Shown here: positions 8,406 to 17,212 of the stretch, in pieces
Layout: each line of letters opens with the position of its first letter
Position numbering within the stretch: position 1 is the first letter of the stretch
DNA from: Deltaproteobacteria bacterium
GTDB taxonomy: Bacteria; Myxococcota_A; Polyangia; JACPQR01
Assembly: GCA_016190375.1 (NCBI GenBank)
Contig: JACPQR010000081.1
Coordinates: forward strand, 1-63,384
DNA: 63,384 nt
Reading direction: 5' to 3'
The notes under the pieces: model-generated
The model's input: the letters and a program-made list of their open reading frames with translations, nothing else
The model's database searches: none
What the model was told of the DNA's origin: nothing
Made by a program: the position numbers and the translations under genes

Positions 8406-10451
8406 GTGAAGGATAGGACTGTTTTGTTGCGCTCCTGGCTCGCCGTCGCGGCCATCGCGGCCGTCGGCTGTGCCCCCGGGAGCTCCGACGAGTCGGGCGA
8501 GCCCGACGTCGCCGGCGACGGCGGCACCGATTGCGTCGACCGCGACGGAGACGGTGCCGGTTTCGGCCGGGACTGCGCGGCCGACGACTGCGACGACACC
8601 GATCCGACCACCACCGACGAGTGCGGGCTCGAGTGCGACACCAATCCGCAGCGGCGCGGCTGTCCCTGCGGCGGCCAGGAGCTTCGTGCCTGCTACCACG
8701 GTCCCGACGGCACGAGCGGCGTGGGCCGATGCACCGAGGGAACGCAGGTCTGCGAGGACGGCGTCCTCGGCGAGTGCCACGAGCAGGTGCTGCCGAGCGA
8801 GGAGCTCTGCGACGAGGCCGACAACGACTGCAACGGCGAGGTCGACGAGGGCGTGCTGAGCGAATGCGGCACGTGCATGCCCTGCCAGGACCACTGCGCC
8901 GGTCCGGGCGACGGCTGCGAGCCGTTCGATCTCGAAGAGGAGGCCGCGCATCTGGTCGAAACGCCGGAGGGCTACCTGACGCTCGAAGGAAGCTCCTCGA
9001 GCCTGCACGTGATCTGGCCGTCGTCGAGCGCCACCGGCCAGATCCTTCGCGTCAACACGCTGACCTACGACGTCGAGGCCGCCTTCTACACCGGTCCCAG
9101 ACACGTCGGCCTCGCGATCTTCAGCGGAGACAGCCCATCGCGGACTGCGGTCGACGATCTCGGAAACGTGATCGTCGCGAACCGTGGCTTCGGCGAGATG
9201 TCGTCGATCACCAAGGTCTCCGCGAGCTCGGACGACTGCCCCGACCGCAATCAGAACGGCTCGATCGAGACGTCGGGGGGCTGGAGCGACGTCCTGCCGT
9301 TCGACTCGCACGACGGCTGGGAAGACGAGTGCATCCTCTGGCACACGGTCGTCGGCGACGGAGAGGACGCGATCGCGCGCGCGGTGGCGATCCACGGCAT
9401 CGCCGAGCTCGACGCGGCGCCCGTCGAGCGGGGCTGGGTCGGGATGTACGGCGAGCAGCGCTTCCTCCAGTTCGATACCGAGACGGGCGAGCTGACGGGC
9501 GTCGAGGCACCGACACCGGGCCTCTCGCCCTACGGAGCCGCGGTGGACCGCGAGGGCTTCCTCTGGTTCACGGCCATGACGAGCGCCGTCGGACGGGTCG
9601 ACACGACCGATCCCGAGGACAGCCTGGTCACGTTCATGCTGCCCCAGGGGGACGGAGCGATGCGCGTGATCGTGGACGAGAACGACGCGCCATGGATCAG
9701 CGGCAACGATCTGTTCCGCTTCGATCGCGATCGCGACGTGTTCGAGGCGGTCGGCCTCGTGCCCGGACCGAGCTCGACGACGGGCATGATGGGCGGGCTG
9801 GCATCGGACGGTCGAGGATCGATCTGGGTCGGCACCTACACGGACGACGAGCTCGTGTACCGCGTCTCGAACGACGACGACCTCGAGTGGCACACGATTC
9901 CCACTCCCGGCACGGCCACGTTCGGGATGGCCGCCGACTTCGAAGGCCAGGCCTGGACGTTCGGCTACAACGACGGCACGGCCACGGTGATCGACGTCGA
10001 GACCGAGCAGACGCAGCGCGTGCTCGCCGACTGCGGCGGGGCGGCCTGTCTGAGCGCTCCATACGTCCGTGGCGACATCACGGGCCTGCAGCGTCGCAAC
10101 GCGCTGGACCCGAACGGAAGATGGGGGCGTGCCTGGGGCGGCTGCACGGAGGGCGACACCGACTGGCAGCGAATCGTGGTCGACGCCGATACGCCGGCCG
10201 GATCGAGCATCGTGGTGGTGGCTCGCACCGGCGACGACGTTGCCGATCTGTCGGCGCTGCCCTGGCTGCCGGTCGGCACGGTCCCCGAGGACGGTACCGA
10301 GCTCGACCTCGCCGCCGCGCTCGCGCGAGCCGGGCAGGAGTCGGGCCGCTATCTCGAGGTCGAGATCACCCTGCGCTCCGACGACCGCCGGACGGCCCCC
10401 GTCCTGCGCGGCCTGCACGTCCAGTGGTCGTGTCCCGGCAGCGTCGACTGA
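8406..10451 (+). CDS. Cys-rich lipoprotein with MopE-like motifs and a Vgb-type beta-propeller
   Basis: 681 residues from a GTG with GGAGG 5 nt upstream. The signal SWLAVAAIAAVGC ends in lipobox AAVGC. Next come MopE-like metal-binding motifs (DRDGDGAGFG...CDDTDPTT and CDEADNDCNGEVDEG), known from the copper-binding MopE and numerous in Myxococcota. The rest, from about residue 180, has repeated blades such as SPYGAAVDREGFLWFTAMTS and TFGMAADFEGQAWTFGYN, like virginiamycin B lyase beta-propellers. A surface or periplasmic binding protein is likely; lyase activity is not implied. It converges on the redox operon with 10 bp between. Confidence 0.85.
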   Translation: MKDRTVLLRSWLAVAAIAAVGCAPGSSDESGEPDVAGDGGTDCVDRDGDGAGFGRDCAADDCDDTDPTTTDECGLECDTNPQRRGCPCGGQELRACYHGPDGTSGVGRCTEGTQVCEDGVLGECHEQVLPSEELCDEADNDCNGEVDEGVLSECGTCMPCQDHCAGPGDGCEPFDLEEEAAHLVETPEGYLTLEGSSSSLHVIWPSSSATGQILRVNTLTYDVEAAFYTGPRHVGLAIFSGDSPSRTAVDDLGNVIVANRGFGEMSSITKVSASSDDCPDRNQNGSIETSGGWSDVLPFDSHDGWEDECILWHTVVGDGEDAIARAVAIHGIAELDAAPVERGWVGMYGEQRFLQFDTETGELTGVEAPTPGLSPYGAAVDREGFLWFTAMTSAVGRVDTTDPEDSLVTFMLPQGDGAMRVIVDENDAPWISGNDLFRFDRDRDVFEAVGLVPGPSSTTGMMGGLASDGRGSIWVGTYTDDELVYRVSNDDDLEWHTIPTPGTATFGMAADFEGQAWTFGYNDGTATVIDVETEQTQRVLADCGGAACLSAPYVRGDITGLQRRNALDPNGRWGRAWGGCTEGDTDWQRIVVDADTPAGSSIVVVARTGDDVADLSALPWLPVGTVPEDGTELDLAAALARAGQESGRYLEVEITLRSDDRRTAPVLRGLHVQWSCPGSVD

Positions 10452-10461
10452 CGTCAGGGAA

Positions 10462-12045
10462 TCACGCGCCGAGGATCTTCTCGACCTCGGCGGCGTCGAC
10501 CTCGGTGATGTAGCGGATGCCGCTCACCTCGGCGGCGTCGCGGGTCAGGGCCGCGATGTCGTCGCGGCGGATGTGCTCCATCGCGAACTTGCGGTTGCCC
10601 GCCATGAGCTGGCGCAGGCCCTGGGCCAGCCGCTCGTAATAGGTGTACAGGCCGAGGGCGCCGGTCGGGAGCTCGTCGAAGGCCGCGTCGCCGAGCTCCC
10701 GGCGAAGCGCGGTGGCGGTCACGAAGAGCTCGTCCTTGGTCTTGCCGAAGCGCTCCACGTAGACGGGGAGCTCGCCCTGCTGGATGCCCAGGCCGATCGT
10801 CTTTCCGACCATCGCCGAGGCGATCGGCCCTCGCGCCATGCCGATGAGCTTGACGTAGGGAGCGCCGAGCGCAAGGCCCTTGAAGATCTGGTCCTCGAAC
10901 GCGAAGCCGCCCGCGAGGGCGATGGGCGGGAGCTTGACGCCCTTGCGCGCGAGACGATCAGCGAACTGGAAGAGCAGGGAGTGCAGCTCCACGGGCGGGA
11001 CGCCCCACTCGTTCATCATCCTCCAGGGGCTCATTCCCGTGCCGCCGCCCGCGCCGTCGACGGTGAGCAGATCCACGCCGTACCGGGCCGACCAGGCGAG
11101 AGCACGGGCGAGATCGGCCGGACGGTAAGCGCCGGTCTTGAGGAAGACGTTCCTCGCGCCCGCCGATCGCAGCTCCTCGACGCGCCTGGCGAACGACTCC
11201 TCGTCCGCCATGCCGACGCGCGAGTGGCGCTCGAACTCGGTGAACGCTCCGCGACGGAACGCCTCGACGACGCCCGGATCGGTCGGATCCGGCAGAACGA
11301 TGTACCCGCGCTCGTGGAGCACCCGCGCCTTCTCGAGGCTCCTCAGCTTGACCTCGCCGCCGATGTCCTTGGCGCCCTGCCCCCACTTGAGCTCGACGCA
11401 GCTCACTCCCAGCTTCTCGATCGCGTACTCCTGGACCCGAAGCCGCGTGTCTTCGACGTTGGCCTGGACGATGATGGCGCCGTAGCCGTCGCGCTGATGG
11501 CTCTTGTAGAGCCCGACGCGCCGCTTCAGATCGGAGGTGTCCTGGACGCGCCCGTCCTCGATCGCCGCCTCGGGGTCCATCCCGGCCACGTTCTCGCCGA
11601 TGGTCAGGGCCGTACCCGCCAGGGCCGATCCGATCGCCAGCCCCTCCCAGTTGTTCTTGGCGACGTCGGTCGAGCCGATGCCCGGGATGAGCCAGGGGAG
11701 CCGGAAGCGCAGGCCGCGGTCGCGGCCGATCCGCACCTCGAGGTCGACCGCAGGGAAGATTGCCTTGTCGCTGTCGGCCTCGATGCCGTGCGCGCCCGTG
11801 GCCGTCCCCATGATGCTGAAGTGCGAGTAACCGATCGGGTACTTCTTCTCGGCTGCCGCGGTGATCACTCCGAAGGGCTGCGGGTAGATCACCTCGTGGC
11901 CGCGGTATGCGGACTTGCCGATCTCGCACATGCCGACGCAGCCGTCGACGCAGGTGACGCACATGCCGGACTCGGACGTGATCGATCCCTCGGTTCGGTT
12001 CTTGGTCAAGGTCGCGGCGGACGTGTTGGTGCGCGAATGGATCAT
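10462..12045 (-). CDS. FMN-binding glutamate synthase-domain protein
   Basis: 527 residues matching the central FMN/Fe-S synthase domain of glutamate synthase (GOGAT large subunit). GADLLTVDGAGGGTGMSPWRMMNEWGVPP is the flavin-site loop, followed by ALAGGFAFEDQIFKGLALGAPYVKLI. The N terminus has CVTCVDGCVGMC, a Cys cluster unlike plain GltB. The glutamine amidotransferase domain and the C-terminal beta-helix of GltB are absent, so if glutamate is made the ammonia must come from elsewhere, or the substrate differs. The ATG at 12045 overlaps the upstream gene by 4 nt with a GAGG-type ribosome site. It is the last gene of the five-gene redox operon. Confidence 0.85.
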   Translation of the reverse strand: MIHSRTNTSAATLTKNRTEGSITSESGMCVTCVDGCVGMCEIGKSAYRGHEVIYPQPFGVITAAAEKKYPIGYSHFSIMGTATGAHGIEADSDKAIFPAVDLEVRIGRDRGLRFRLPWLIPGIGSTDVAKNNWEGLAIGSALAGTALTIGENVAGMDPEAAIEDGRVQDTSDLKRRVGLYKSHQRDGYGAIIVQANVEDTRLRVQEYAIEKLGVSCVELKWGQGAKDIGGEVKLRSLEKARVLHERGYIVLPDPTDPGVVEAFRRGAFTEFERHSRVGMADEESFARRVEELRSAGARNVFLKTGAYRPADLARALAWSARYGVDLLTVDGAGGGTGMSPWRMMNEWGVPPVELHSLLFQFADRLARKGVKLPPIALAGGFAFEDQIFKGLALGAPYVKLIGMARGPIASAMVGKTIGLGIQQGELPVYVERFGKTKDELFVTATALRRELGDAAFDELPTGALGLYTYYERLAQGLRQLMAGNRKFAMEHIRRDDIAALTRDAAEVSGIRYITEVDAAEVEKILGA

Positions 12046-12740
12046 TTCCTCACCTCGCCCTTCGTGTCCGCGCGGATCTCGCACGCGACGCAGGGGGTCA
12101 AGAAACACATCAGGTCGTCGAAGGCGGGCTTCTCGACGCAGGGCGGTCGCAGGTTGGCGCACCCGCCGCAGACGGCCTTCTCCGGATCGGTGAACGTGCA
12201 GCGGAGCTGACACGCGGGGCAGACGTACATGCAGGCGCCGCAGTGGCGGCAGACGTCGGAGGCGAGGTCGAACGGGGCGCCCAGCGACCGGCGACCGCCG
12301 CGCCCGCGGAACCCGATCGCGCCCGCCATCATCTGCTCGGAGCAGATGCGCGCGCACAGCCCGCACAGGATGCAGGTCTCGTGCTCTTGTCGGAACCTCT
12401 GCCGCCGCACGCCGTGCGCCGCGGCGAGGTCCTGGATGACCTTCGACTGCGGACAGCTAGCGAGCAGGAGCTCGAGGACCATTCGCCGTGCGCGGACGAC
12501 GCGCGCCGTCGCGGTACGCACTCGCAAGCCCGGCTGGGCGGGATAGGTGCAGGACGAGACCAGCCTCGCGCCCGGGCCCTCGCCGATCTCGACCACGCAG
12601 AGCCTGCAGGCGCCGTAGGGAGTCAGACCCTCGCGGTGACAGAGCGTTGGGATGGGGATCCCGTAGAACTGCGCCGTCTCGAGCAGCGTCCAGCCTCGCT
12701 CGGCCGTGGCGTGGATGCCGTTCATCGCGAGCTCGATCAT
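12042..12740 (-). CDS. HoxU/NuoG-N-terminal-like ferredoxin subunit
   Basis: 232 residues. The N-terminal plant-type [2Fe-2S] domain has CHREGLTPYGACRLC and a later Cys in SSCTYP. A NuoG-like His/Cys region follows, then two [4Fe-4S] motifs (CILCGLCARIC and CRHCGACMYVCPAC) and extra Cys pairs near the C terminus (CGGCANLRPPC, CFLTPCVAC). The size matches HoxU or the N-terminal part of HydA/NuoG without the hydrogenase or molybdopterin part, so it should only relay electrons. It overlaps both neighbours by 4 nt. It probably links the NuoEF diaphorase to the FMN glutamate-synthase subunit. Confidence 0.85.
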   Translation of the reverse strand: MIELAMNGIHATAERGWTLLETAQFYGIPIPTLCHREGLTPYGACRLCVVEIGEGPGARLVSSCTYPAQPGLRVRTATARVVRARRMVLELLLASCPQSKVIQDLAAAHGVRRQRFRQEHETCILCGLCARICSEQMMAGAIGFRGRGGRRSLGAPFDLASDVCRHCGACMYVCPACQLRCTFTDPEKAVCGGCANLRPPCVEKPAFDDLMCFLTPCVACEIRADTKGEVRK

Positions 12741-15700
12741 CGCGACGCCTCCGCCGGCTGGTGCTGGGCGACGAGCTCGCGGGGCCGGGTGAAGTCGAGG
12801 TCGCACCTCAGGCACCGGCGCGCCTCGGCGACGGCCGCGCGCTCCGAGAGCACCTGCTCGACCTCGACGAAGCTCCTGCGCCGCGACTCGGGAGGTGCCG
12901 ATGGCGCGGCGGGGCGCTTCGCCCGGTCGAGCTCGTCGTCACCGAGCGGGACGTGCTCGACCCAGACCTCGGGGAGCACGGGCACCGCCGGCCGCCGCAT
13001 CATCTCGCCCCGCAAGAAGCAGCCGATGGTGCGAGCGGCTCGCTTGCCGTCGGCGATCGCGTCGACCACCGTATCGGGTCCGCGGATCGCGTCGCCGGCG
13101 GCGAAGACCCCGCGCCGGTCGGTCTCGAGCGTCTCGCGGTCGACGCGGACCGTTCCGCCCCTGCCGAGCTGGATCTCCTGCTCGCCCGATAGGCAGGAAG
13201 AGTCGCATTCCTCGCGGATCGCGACGATCAGAGTCTCGAGCGGCACCGTGTGCCGGGTGCCCGGGACCGGCACGGGCTTTCGCCGCCCGCTCTCGTCGCG
13301 CTCGCCGAGCTCGTTGTGCACCATATCGAGCCCGGTGAGCCGTCCCTCTCGAACCGTCAGCCGCATGGGCGTCACGAGCTCGACGAGCTGCACGCCCTCC
13401 TCGAGCGCCGCGAGGATCTCCCCGCGGAAGGCCGGCATCTCGCGTCGGGTCCGGCGGTAGTAGATGGTCACGCTGTCGACCTCGGGCTGTCTCAGCGCGA
13501 CCCGGGCGGCGTCCACGGCCGCATTTCCGCCACCGATCACGCCTACGCGGCCGCGGGCGAGCCACTCGCCGCGCAGGTTCGAGGCCTCGAGGAGCCGCAT
13601 CGCCGGGAAGACGCCCGCCGCGTCCTCGCCCTCGAGCCCCAGCGCCAGACTCCTGTGCGCGCCGAGCGCCAAGAGAACGGCGCCGCAGCCCGCGCCGAGG
13701 AGGCCCTCGATCGTGAAGTCGCGCCCGAGTGCCTGCCCGCAGCGCAGCGTGACGAGCGGGTCCGACACGATCGCAGCGATCTCGCGGTCGAGGACGTCGT
13801 GCGGGAGCCGATACGGCGGGATCCCGGACCGGAGCGTGCCGCCGGGGCGCTCGGCCGCCTCGAAGAGCGTGACCTCGTGGCCTTCGAGCGCGAGGTAGTG
13901 GGCGGCGGCGAGACCCGCGGGCCCCGCCCCTACCACCGCCACCCGCGCGCCTGCCGGCGCCCGCGCGGACCGCTTGGGCACGAACATGCTCGGGTCGACG
14001 CGATCGGTGAGGAATCGCTTGAGGGCCCGGACCGCGATCGGCTCGCCGCCGAGGGAACCCGAGCGGCAGCGAGTCTCGCAGGGATGGTTGCAGACCCGGG
14101 CGCACACCGACGGGAACGGGTTCGACTCGCGCAGCACCCGGTACGCTTCCTCGTAGTCCTGGCGGGCGATGTGCGCGACGTAGCGCCAGGCCTCGGTCCC
14201 GAGGGGACAGGCCGACTGGCAGGGAGCGCCGACCAGATCGCGGCAGGCGAAGGCGTCGCAGCGCTTGTCGACGATGTGCCGCAAGTACTCGCTCCGGAAG
14301 TAGCGCAGGGTGCTCGAGACAGGGTTACTCGCCGTCTGTCCCAGCCCGCACATCGTGGTGTCCTGGACCACCGCGGCCAGCTCCTCGAGCAGGTCCAGAT
14401 GATCGACCGTCGCCCGGCCGTGGGTGATGTCCTCGAGGATCTCGTGCATCCTCTGCGTGCCCTTGCGGCACGTGAAGCACTTGCCGCAGGACTCGTCCTC
14501 CAGGAACGCCGTGAAGTACCTGGCGACGTCGACCATGCAGGTCTCGTCGTCCAGCACGATCATCCCGCCCGAGCCCATGATCGACCCAGCCCTGGCGAGC
14601 GTGTCGTAGTCGATCGGCAGGTCGAACAGCCGCGCCGGGATGCAGCCGCCCGAGGGGCCGCCCGTCTGGACGGCCTTGAGATCGCCCTTGCGGGGACCAC
14701 CGCCGATGTCGTGGACGATCTCGCCGATGGTCATCCCCATCGGGACCTCCACGAGGCCGGTGTTCCGGATCTTGCCGACGAGGCTGAAGATCTTCGTGCC
14801 GCGGCTCTTGGGCGTCCCGACGCTTGCGAACTCGGCGGCGCTCCGCTCGAAGATGACCGGGACGTTCGCCCAGGTCTCGACGTTGTTGATGGCGGTGGGC
14901 TTGCCCCCGATGCCTCGTTCGACGGGGTACGGAGGGCGCTGCCGTGGCTCGCCGACCAGCCCCTCGACCGAGCGCATCAGCGCCGTCTCCTCGCCACAGA
15001 CGAACGCACCCGCGCCCCGAGCCAGCCGGATGTCGAACGAGAGCGCCGTCCCGAGGATGCCGTCACCGAGCAGGCCCAGCGCTCGCGCCTGCCGGAGCGC
15101 GATGACCAGGTGCTTGATCGCCAGCGGATACTCGCTGCGGACGTAGATGATGCCCTCCGTCGCGCAGGTGGCGAAGGCGCCGATGAGCATTCCCTCGATG
15201 ATGCTCTGGGGGTTCCCCTCGAGGACCGCGCGATCCATGTAGGCGCCCGGATCCCCCTCGTCGGCGTTGCACACCAGGTACTTGCCCGTGCCGCTCTCCT
15301 GCTTCGCGAGGAGCTCCCACTTGAGGCCCGTCGGAAACCCGGCGCCGCCGCGGCCACGCAGGCCCGACGCCTTCATCTCCTCGATCGCCGCCGCCGGTTC
15401 GAGCTCGAGCACCCGCGCGAGGCTCGAGTAACCTCCGTTCTCGAGGTAGTCGGAGATCTGGATCGGGTCGACGCGGTCGTTCCGCAACAGGAGCGTCCGG
15501 CGCTGTCGCTTGAAGAACGGGATCTCGCTCCACTGCTCGAAGCGCGCTCCCGAGATTGGCTCGCGGTACAGGCGATCGGGGAGCACCTCGCCGTGAGCGG
15601 CGGCCTGCACGATGCTCGCCATGTCCTCGGGCCGGACCTTCGGATAGAAGGTGCCGCGGGGTTCGACGACCACGAAGGGCTCCATCTCGCAATAGCCGCG

Positions 15701-15904
15701 GCAGCCCGTGATGCGAAGCCGGAGATGAGCGGCCAGCCCGTTGCCCAGGATCTCTCGCTTCGCGATCCGGATGAGGTCGCTCGCGCCGCTCGCCTGCCCG
15801 CAGGTACCCGAGGGGATCACGACCGTGGGCTGAGTCGGATCGCGCTCGTCGCGGATCCGCTCCTGCAGCGCTCGCAGCTCGGCCAGCGAAGACAGCTTCT
15901 CCAT
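12737..15904 (-). CDS. NuoF-GltD fusion: NADH-binding flavoprotein joined to GltD-like FAD oxidoreductase
   Basis: 1055 residues. Residues 25-110 are a thioredoxin-like [2Fe-2S] domain (SGTCGQAS, TGCRGYCEMEP). Residues 140-545 are NuoF: GLRGRGGAGFPTGLKW and NADEGDPGAYMDR for NADH and FMN, and SCGKCFTCRKG with a later TMCG for [4Fe-4S]. From about 555 it is GltD-like: Fe-S cysteines (CQSACPLG, CARVCNHPCETRC), FAD site VVGAGPAGLAAAHY, pyridine-nucleotide site IGGGNAAVDAARVAL and a closing FAAGDAIRG. The chain joins two NAD(P)H-reactive flavin units, reminiscent of BzdV-type or bifurcating NuoF/NfnB enzymes. Bifurcation is only an inference. It follows the NuoE-like gene by 10 bp. Confidence 0.9.
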   Translation of the reverse strand: MEKLSSLAELRALQERIRDERDPTQPTVVIPSGTCGQASGASDLIRIAKREILGNGLAAHLRLRITGCRGYCEMEPFVVVEPRGTFYPKVRPEDMASIVQAAAHGEVLPDRLYREPISGARFEQWSEIPFFKRQRRTLLLRNDRVDPIQISDYLENGGYSSLARVLELEPAAAIEEMKASGLRGRGGAGFPTGLKWELLAKQESGTGKYLVCNADEGDPGAYMDRAVLEGNPQSIIEGMLIGAFATCATEGIIYVRSEYPLAIKHLVIALRQARALGLLGDGILGTALSFDIRLARGAGAFVCGEETALMRSVEGLVGEPRQRPPYPVERGIGGKPTAINNVETWANVPVIFERSAAEFASVGTPKSRGTKIFSLVGKIRNTGLVEVPMGMTIGEIVHDIGGGPRKGDLKAVQTGGPSGGCIPARLFDLPIDYDTLARAGSIMGSGGMIVLDDETCMVDVARYFTAFLEDESCGKCFTCRKGTQRMHEILEDITHGRATVDHLDLLEELAAVVQDTTMCGLGQTASNPVSSTLRYFRSEYLRHIVDKRCDAFACRDLVGAPCQSACPLGTEAWRYVAHIARQDYEEAYRVLRESNPFPSVCARVCNHPCETRCRSGSLGGEPIAVRALKRFLTDRVDPSMFVPKRSARAPAGARVAVVGAGPAGLAAAHYLALEGHEVTLFEAAERPGGTLRSGIPPYRLPHDVLDREIAAIVSDPLVTLRCGQALGRDFTIEGLLGAGCGAVLLALGAHRSLALGLEGEDAAGVFPAMRLLEASNLRGEWLARGRVGVIGGGNAAVDAARVALRQPEVDSVTIYYRRTRREMPAFRGEILAALEEGVQLVELVTPMRLTVREGRLTGLDMVHNELGERDESGRRKPVPVPGTRHTVPLETLIVAIREECDSSCLSGEQEIQLGRGGTVRVDRETLETDRRGVFAAGDAIRGPDTVVDAIADGKRAARTIGCFLRGEMMRRPAVPVLPEVWVEHVPLGDDELDRAKRPAAPSAPPESRRRSFVEVEQVLSERAAVAEARRCLRCDLDFTRPRELVAQHQPAEASR

Positions 15905-15914
15905 CGCTCTCCCG

Positions 15915-16748
15915 TCAGGGGCTCGCCCGGCCGATGTCCAGCCGGTGGCTCTTGCAACCCCGCCGCCCGCACACCTGCACGACCCCGCCGCCGCGGACGA
16001 GCATCGGCACCATTCCCGCGCCGCACTCCGGGCAGGGCGATGCGCCCACGAGCTCGGAGTGGCAGTGCGGGCAGAAGAAGCTCGCCTCCACGTCCATCGG
16101 TATCTCGTGCTCCGACTCGATCGTGTAGCTGCCGTAGACGGCGGAGAGCCTCAGCCAGCCGTGCTCGAGGCCGAACGAGGCGGTCACGTGGATCGAGGGG
16201 TGGCCGTCGATGAGGTGCTCGGTGGTCATGAGACTGTGGTTGCAGCAGGGGCAGCTCACGTCGACGGTGAAGGTCGGACGATCGAAGCCCCCTGCGGCCT
16301 CGCCGTTGCGGGCGCGAGCCAGAAGGCCCCTGACGCCCCGAACCCCCACGTTGCTGAACGTGCGACCGTCGATCACGACGATCGGTCCGAGCGCGCAGGC
16401 GCCAAGGCAATTGACCGTCTCGAACGTGAGCTCGCGGTCCGCGGTGGTCTCTCCGGGCCCGACGCCCAGCCGGTTTCGGACCTCGCCGGCCACGAGCCGC
16501 GAGCCCCGGACGTGGCAGGCGGTGCCCACACAGACCGAGCACAGGTGCTTACCCCGCGGCTTCAGGCTGAAGGCGCGGTAGAAGGTGGCGACCGCGTAGA
16601 CGTCGACCAGGGATCGCCCGGTTCCCTCGGCGACGGCGCGAAGCGCGTCAGCCGGCAGGAACCCGTACTTGGCCTGGATGTCGCCCAGGATGGACATCAG
16701 GCCGAAGCGGTCCCGCGCGTGCTTGTCGAGGAGCGGCTGGATGCCCAA
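15915..16748 (-). CDS. NuoE-like [2Fe-2S] subunit with added C-terminal zinc-ribbon-like region
   Basis: 277 residues; ordinary NuoE is near 160. The first 150 residues have the four cluster ligands, CSVCVGTAC and NCLGAC, and the usual helical start LGDIQAKYGFLPADALRAVA. The C-terminal 120 residues add four Cys pairs (SCPCCNHS, FFCPHCHSE, SPCPECG, QVCGRRGCKS) that look like zinc ribbons or another metal site. That extension is unusual for NuoE. Its stop is 10 bp before the NuoF-GltD gene, and its start abuts the small Cys-rich gene. It should form the diaphorase module with NuoF. Confidence 0.88.
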   Translation of the reverse strand: MGIQPLLDKHARDRFGLMSILGDIQAKYGFLPADALRAVAEGTGRSLVDVYAVATFYRAFSLKPRGKHLCSVCVGTACHVRGSRLVAGEVRNRLGVGPGETTADRELTFETVNCLGACALGPIVVIDGRTFSNVGVRGVRGLLARARNGEAAGGFDRPTFTVDVSCPCCNHSLMTTEHLIDGHPSIHVTASFGLEHGWLRLSAVYGSYTIESEHEIPMDVEASFFCPHCHSELVGASPCPECGAGMVPMLVRGGGVVQVCGRRGCKSHRLDIGRASP

Positions 16749-17024
16749 CTAGCGATACTCCTCGCAGTGCCACACACCCGCGTCCGAGCCGGGCAGCGTG
16801 CACGACGCGCGGAGCTCGCAGTTGCGGCACAGGCCCAGGGCGCGGATGCCTGTCTCGCTCGCGGTCGCGGCCACGGCCATGACCGCGGCCTCCGGCGGCC
16901 GAGGGCTGGGCGATGCCTCGAACTCCTCGCAGAACAGTACGTCCTTCTTCGCGGTGACGACGTGAGCGCAGGTCCCCACCACGGCACACGTCGAGCACAA
17001 GCCACCCGGTACGGGCCTTCCCAT
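16749..17024 (-). CDS. Small Cys-rich protein leading the redox operon
   Basis: 91 residues from an ATG with AGGAGG upstream. Two similar halves each carry a Cys cluster: CSTCAVVGTCAH...FCEEFE near the start and CRNCELRASCTL...HCEEYR at the end. The repeated C-x2-C-x5/6-C...C-EE pattern suggests a metal or Fe-S site duplicated in tandem. I do not recognise the family. Being first behind the sigma-54-type promoter and directly abutting the NuoE gene, it may be an accessory electron carrier or assembly factor for the complex. Confidence 0.8.
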   Translation of the reverse strand: MGRPVPGGLCSTCAVVGTCAHVVTAKKDVLFCEEFEASPSPRPPEAAVMAVAATASETGIRALGLCRNCELRASCTLPGSDAGVWHCEEYR

Positions 17025-17073
17025 CCTGGCCTCCTGGTTGCGCGGGCCGCTTGGGCTCGCGCCCGTTCGCCCG

Positions 17074-17089
17074 AGCAACGTGCGTGCCG
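17074..17089 (-). promoter_or_regulatory. Sigma-54 (RpoN) promoter of the redox operon
   Basis: The minus strand reads CGGCACGCACGTTGCT, matching 15 of 16 positions of TGGCACG-N4-TTGCW. The -24 GG and -12 GC are exactly 10 nt apart. It lies 50 nt before the first ATG of the operon, leaving room for a leader with AGGAGG. A GAFTGA-bearing activator gene lies next door. Confidence 0.8.
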
Positions 17090-17151
17090 GCAGGTTTTCG
17101 CCGCGAACCGCGGGCGCGGCCTCACAGGCGGCCGGGGAGATCCGACCCGCT

Positions 17152-17184
17152 GGGGAGAACCTCCCCGGCGCGTCCTTGCGCAAG
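17152..17184. promoter_or_regulatory. Candidate activator-binding palindromes upstream of the sigma-54 promoter
   Basis: Two perfect inverted repeats: GGGGAG-AAC-CTCCCC at 17152-17166 and CTTGCGCAAG at 17175-17184. They lie about 65-110 bp upstream of the -24 element, the usual distance for sites of NtrC-type activators. They also overlap the start region of the kinase gene, which could allow autoregulation. Confidence 0.5.
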
Positions 17185-17212
17185 CGGCTCGGCTCCCGCA
17201 ACATTCGCGCTC

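Noticed and set aside
8220..10418. A 732-residue minus-strand open frame
   Set aside because: It is a shadow of the beta-propeller lipoprotein; repetitive Arg/Gly/Val composition and no recognisable domain.
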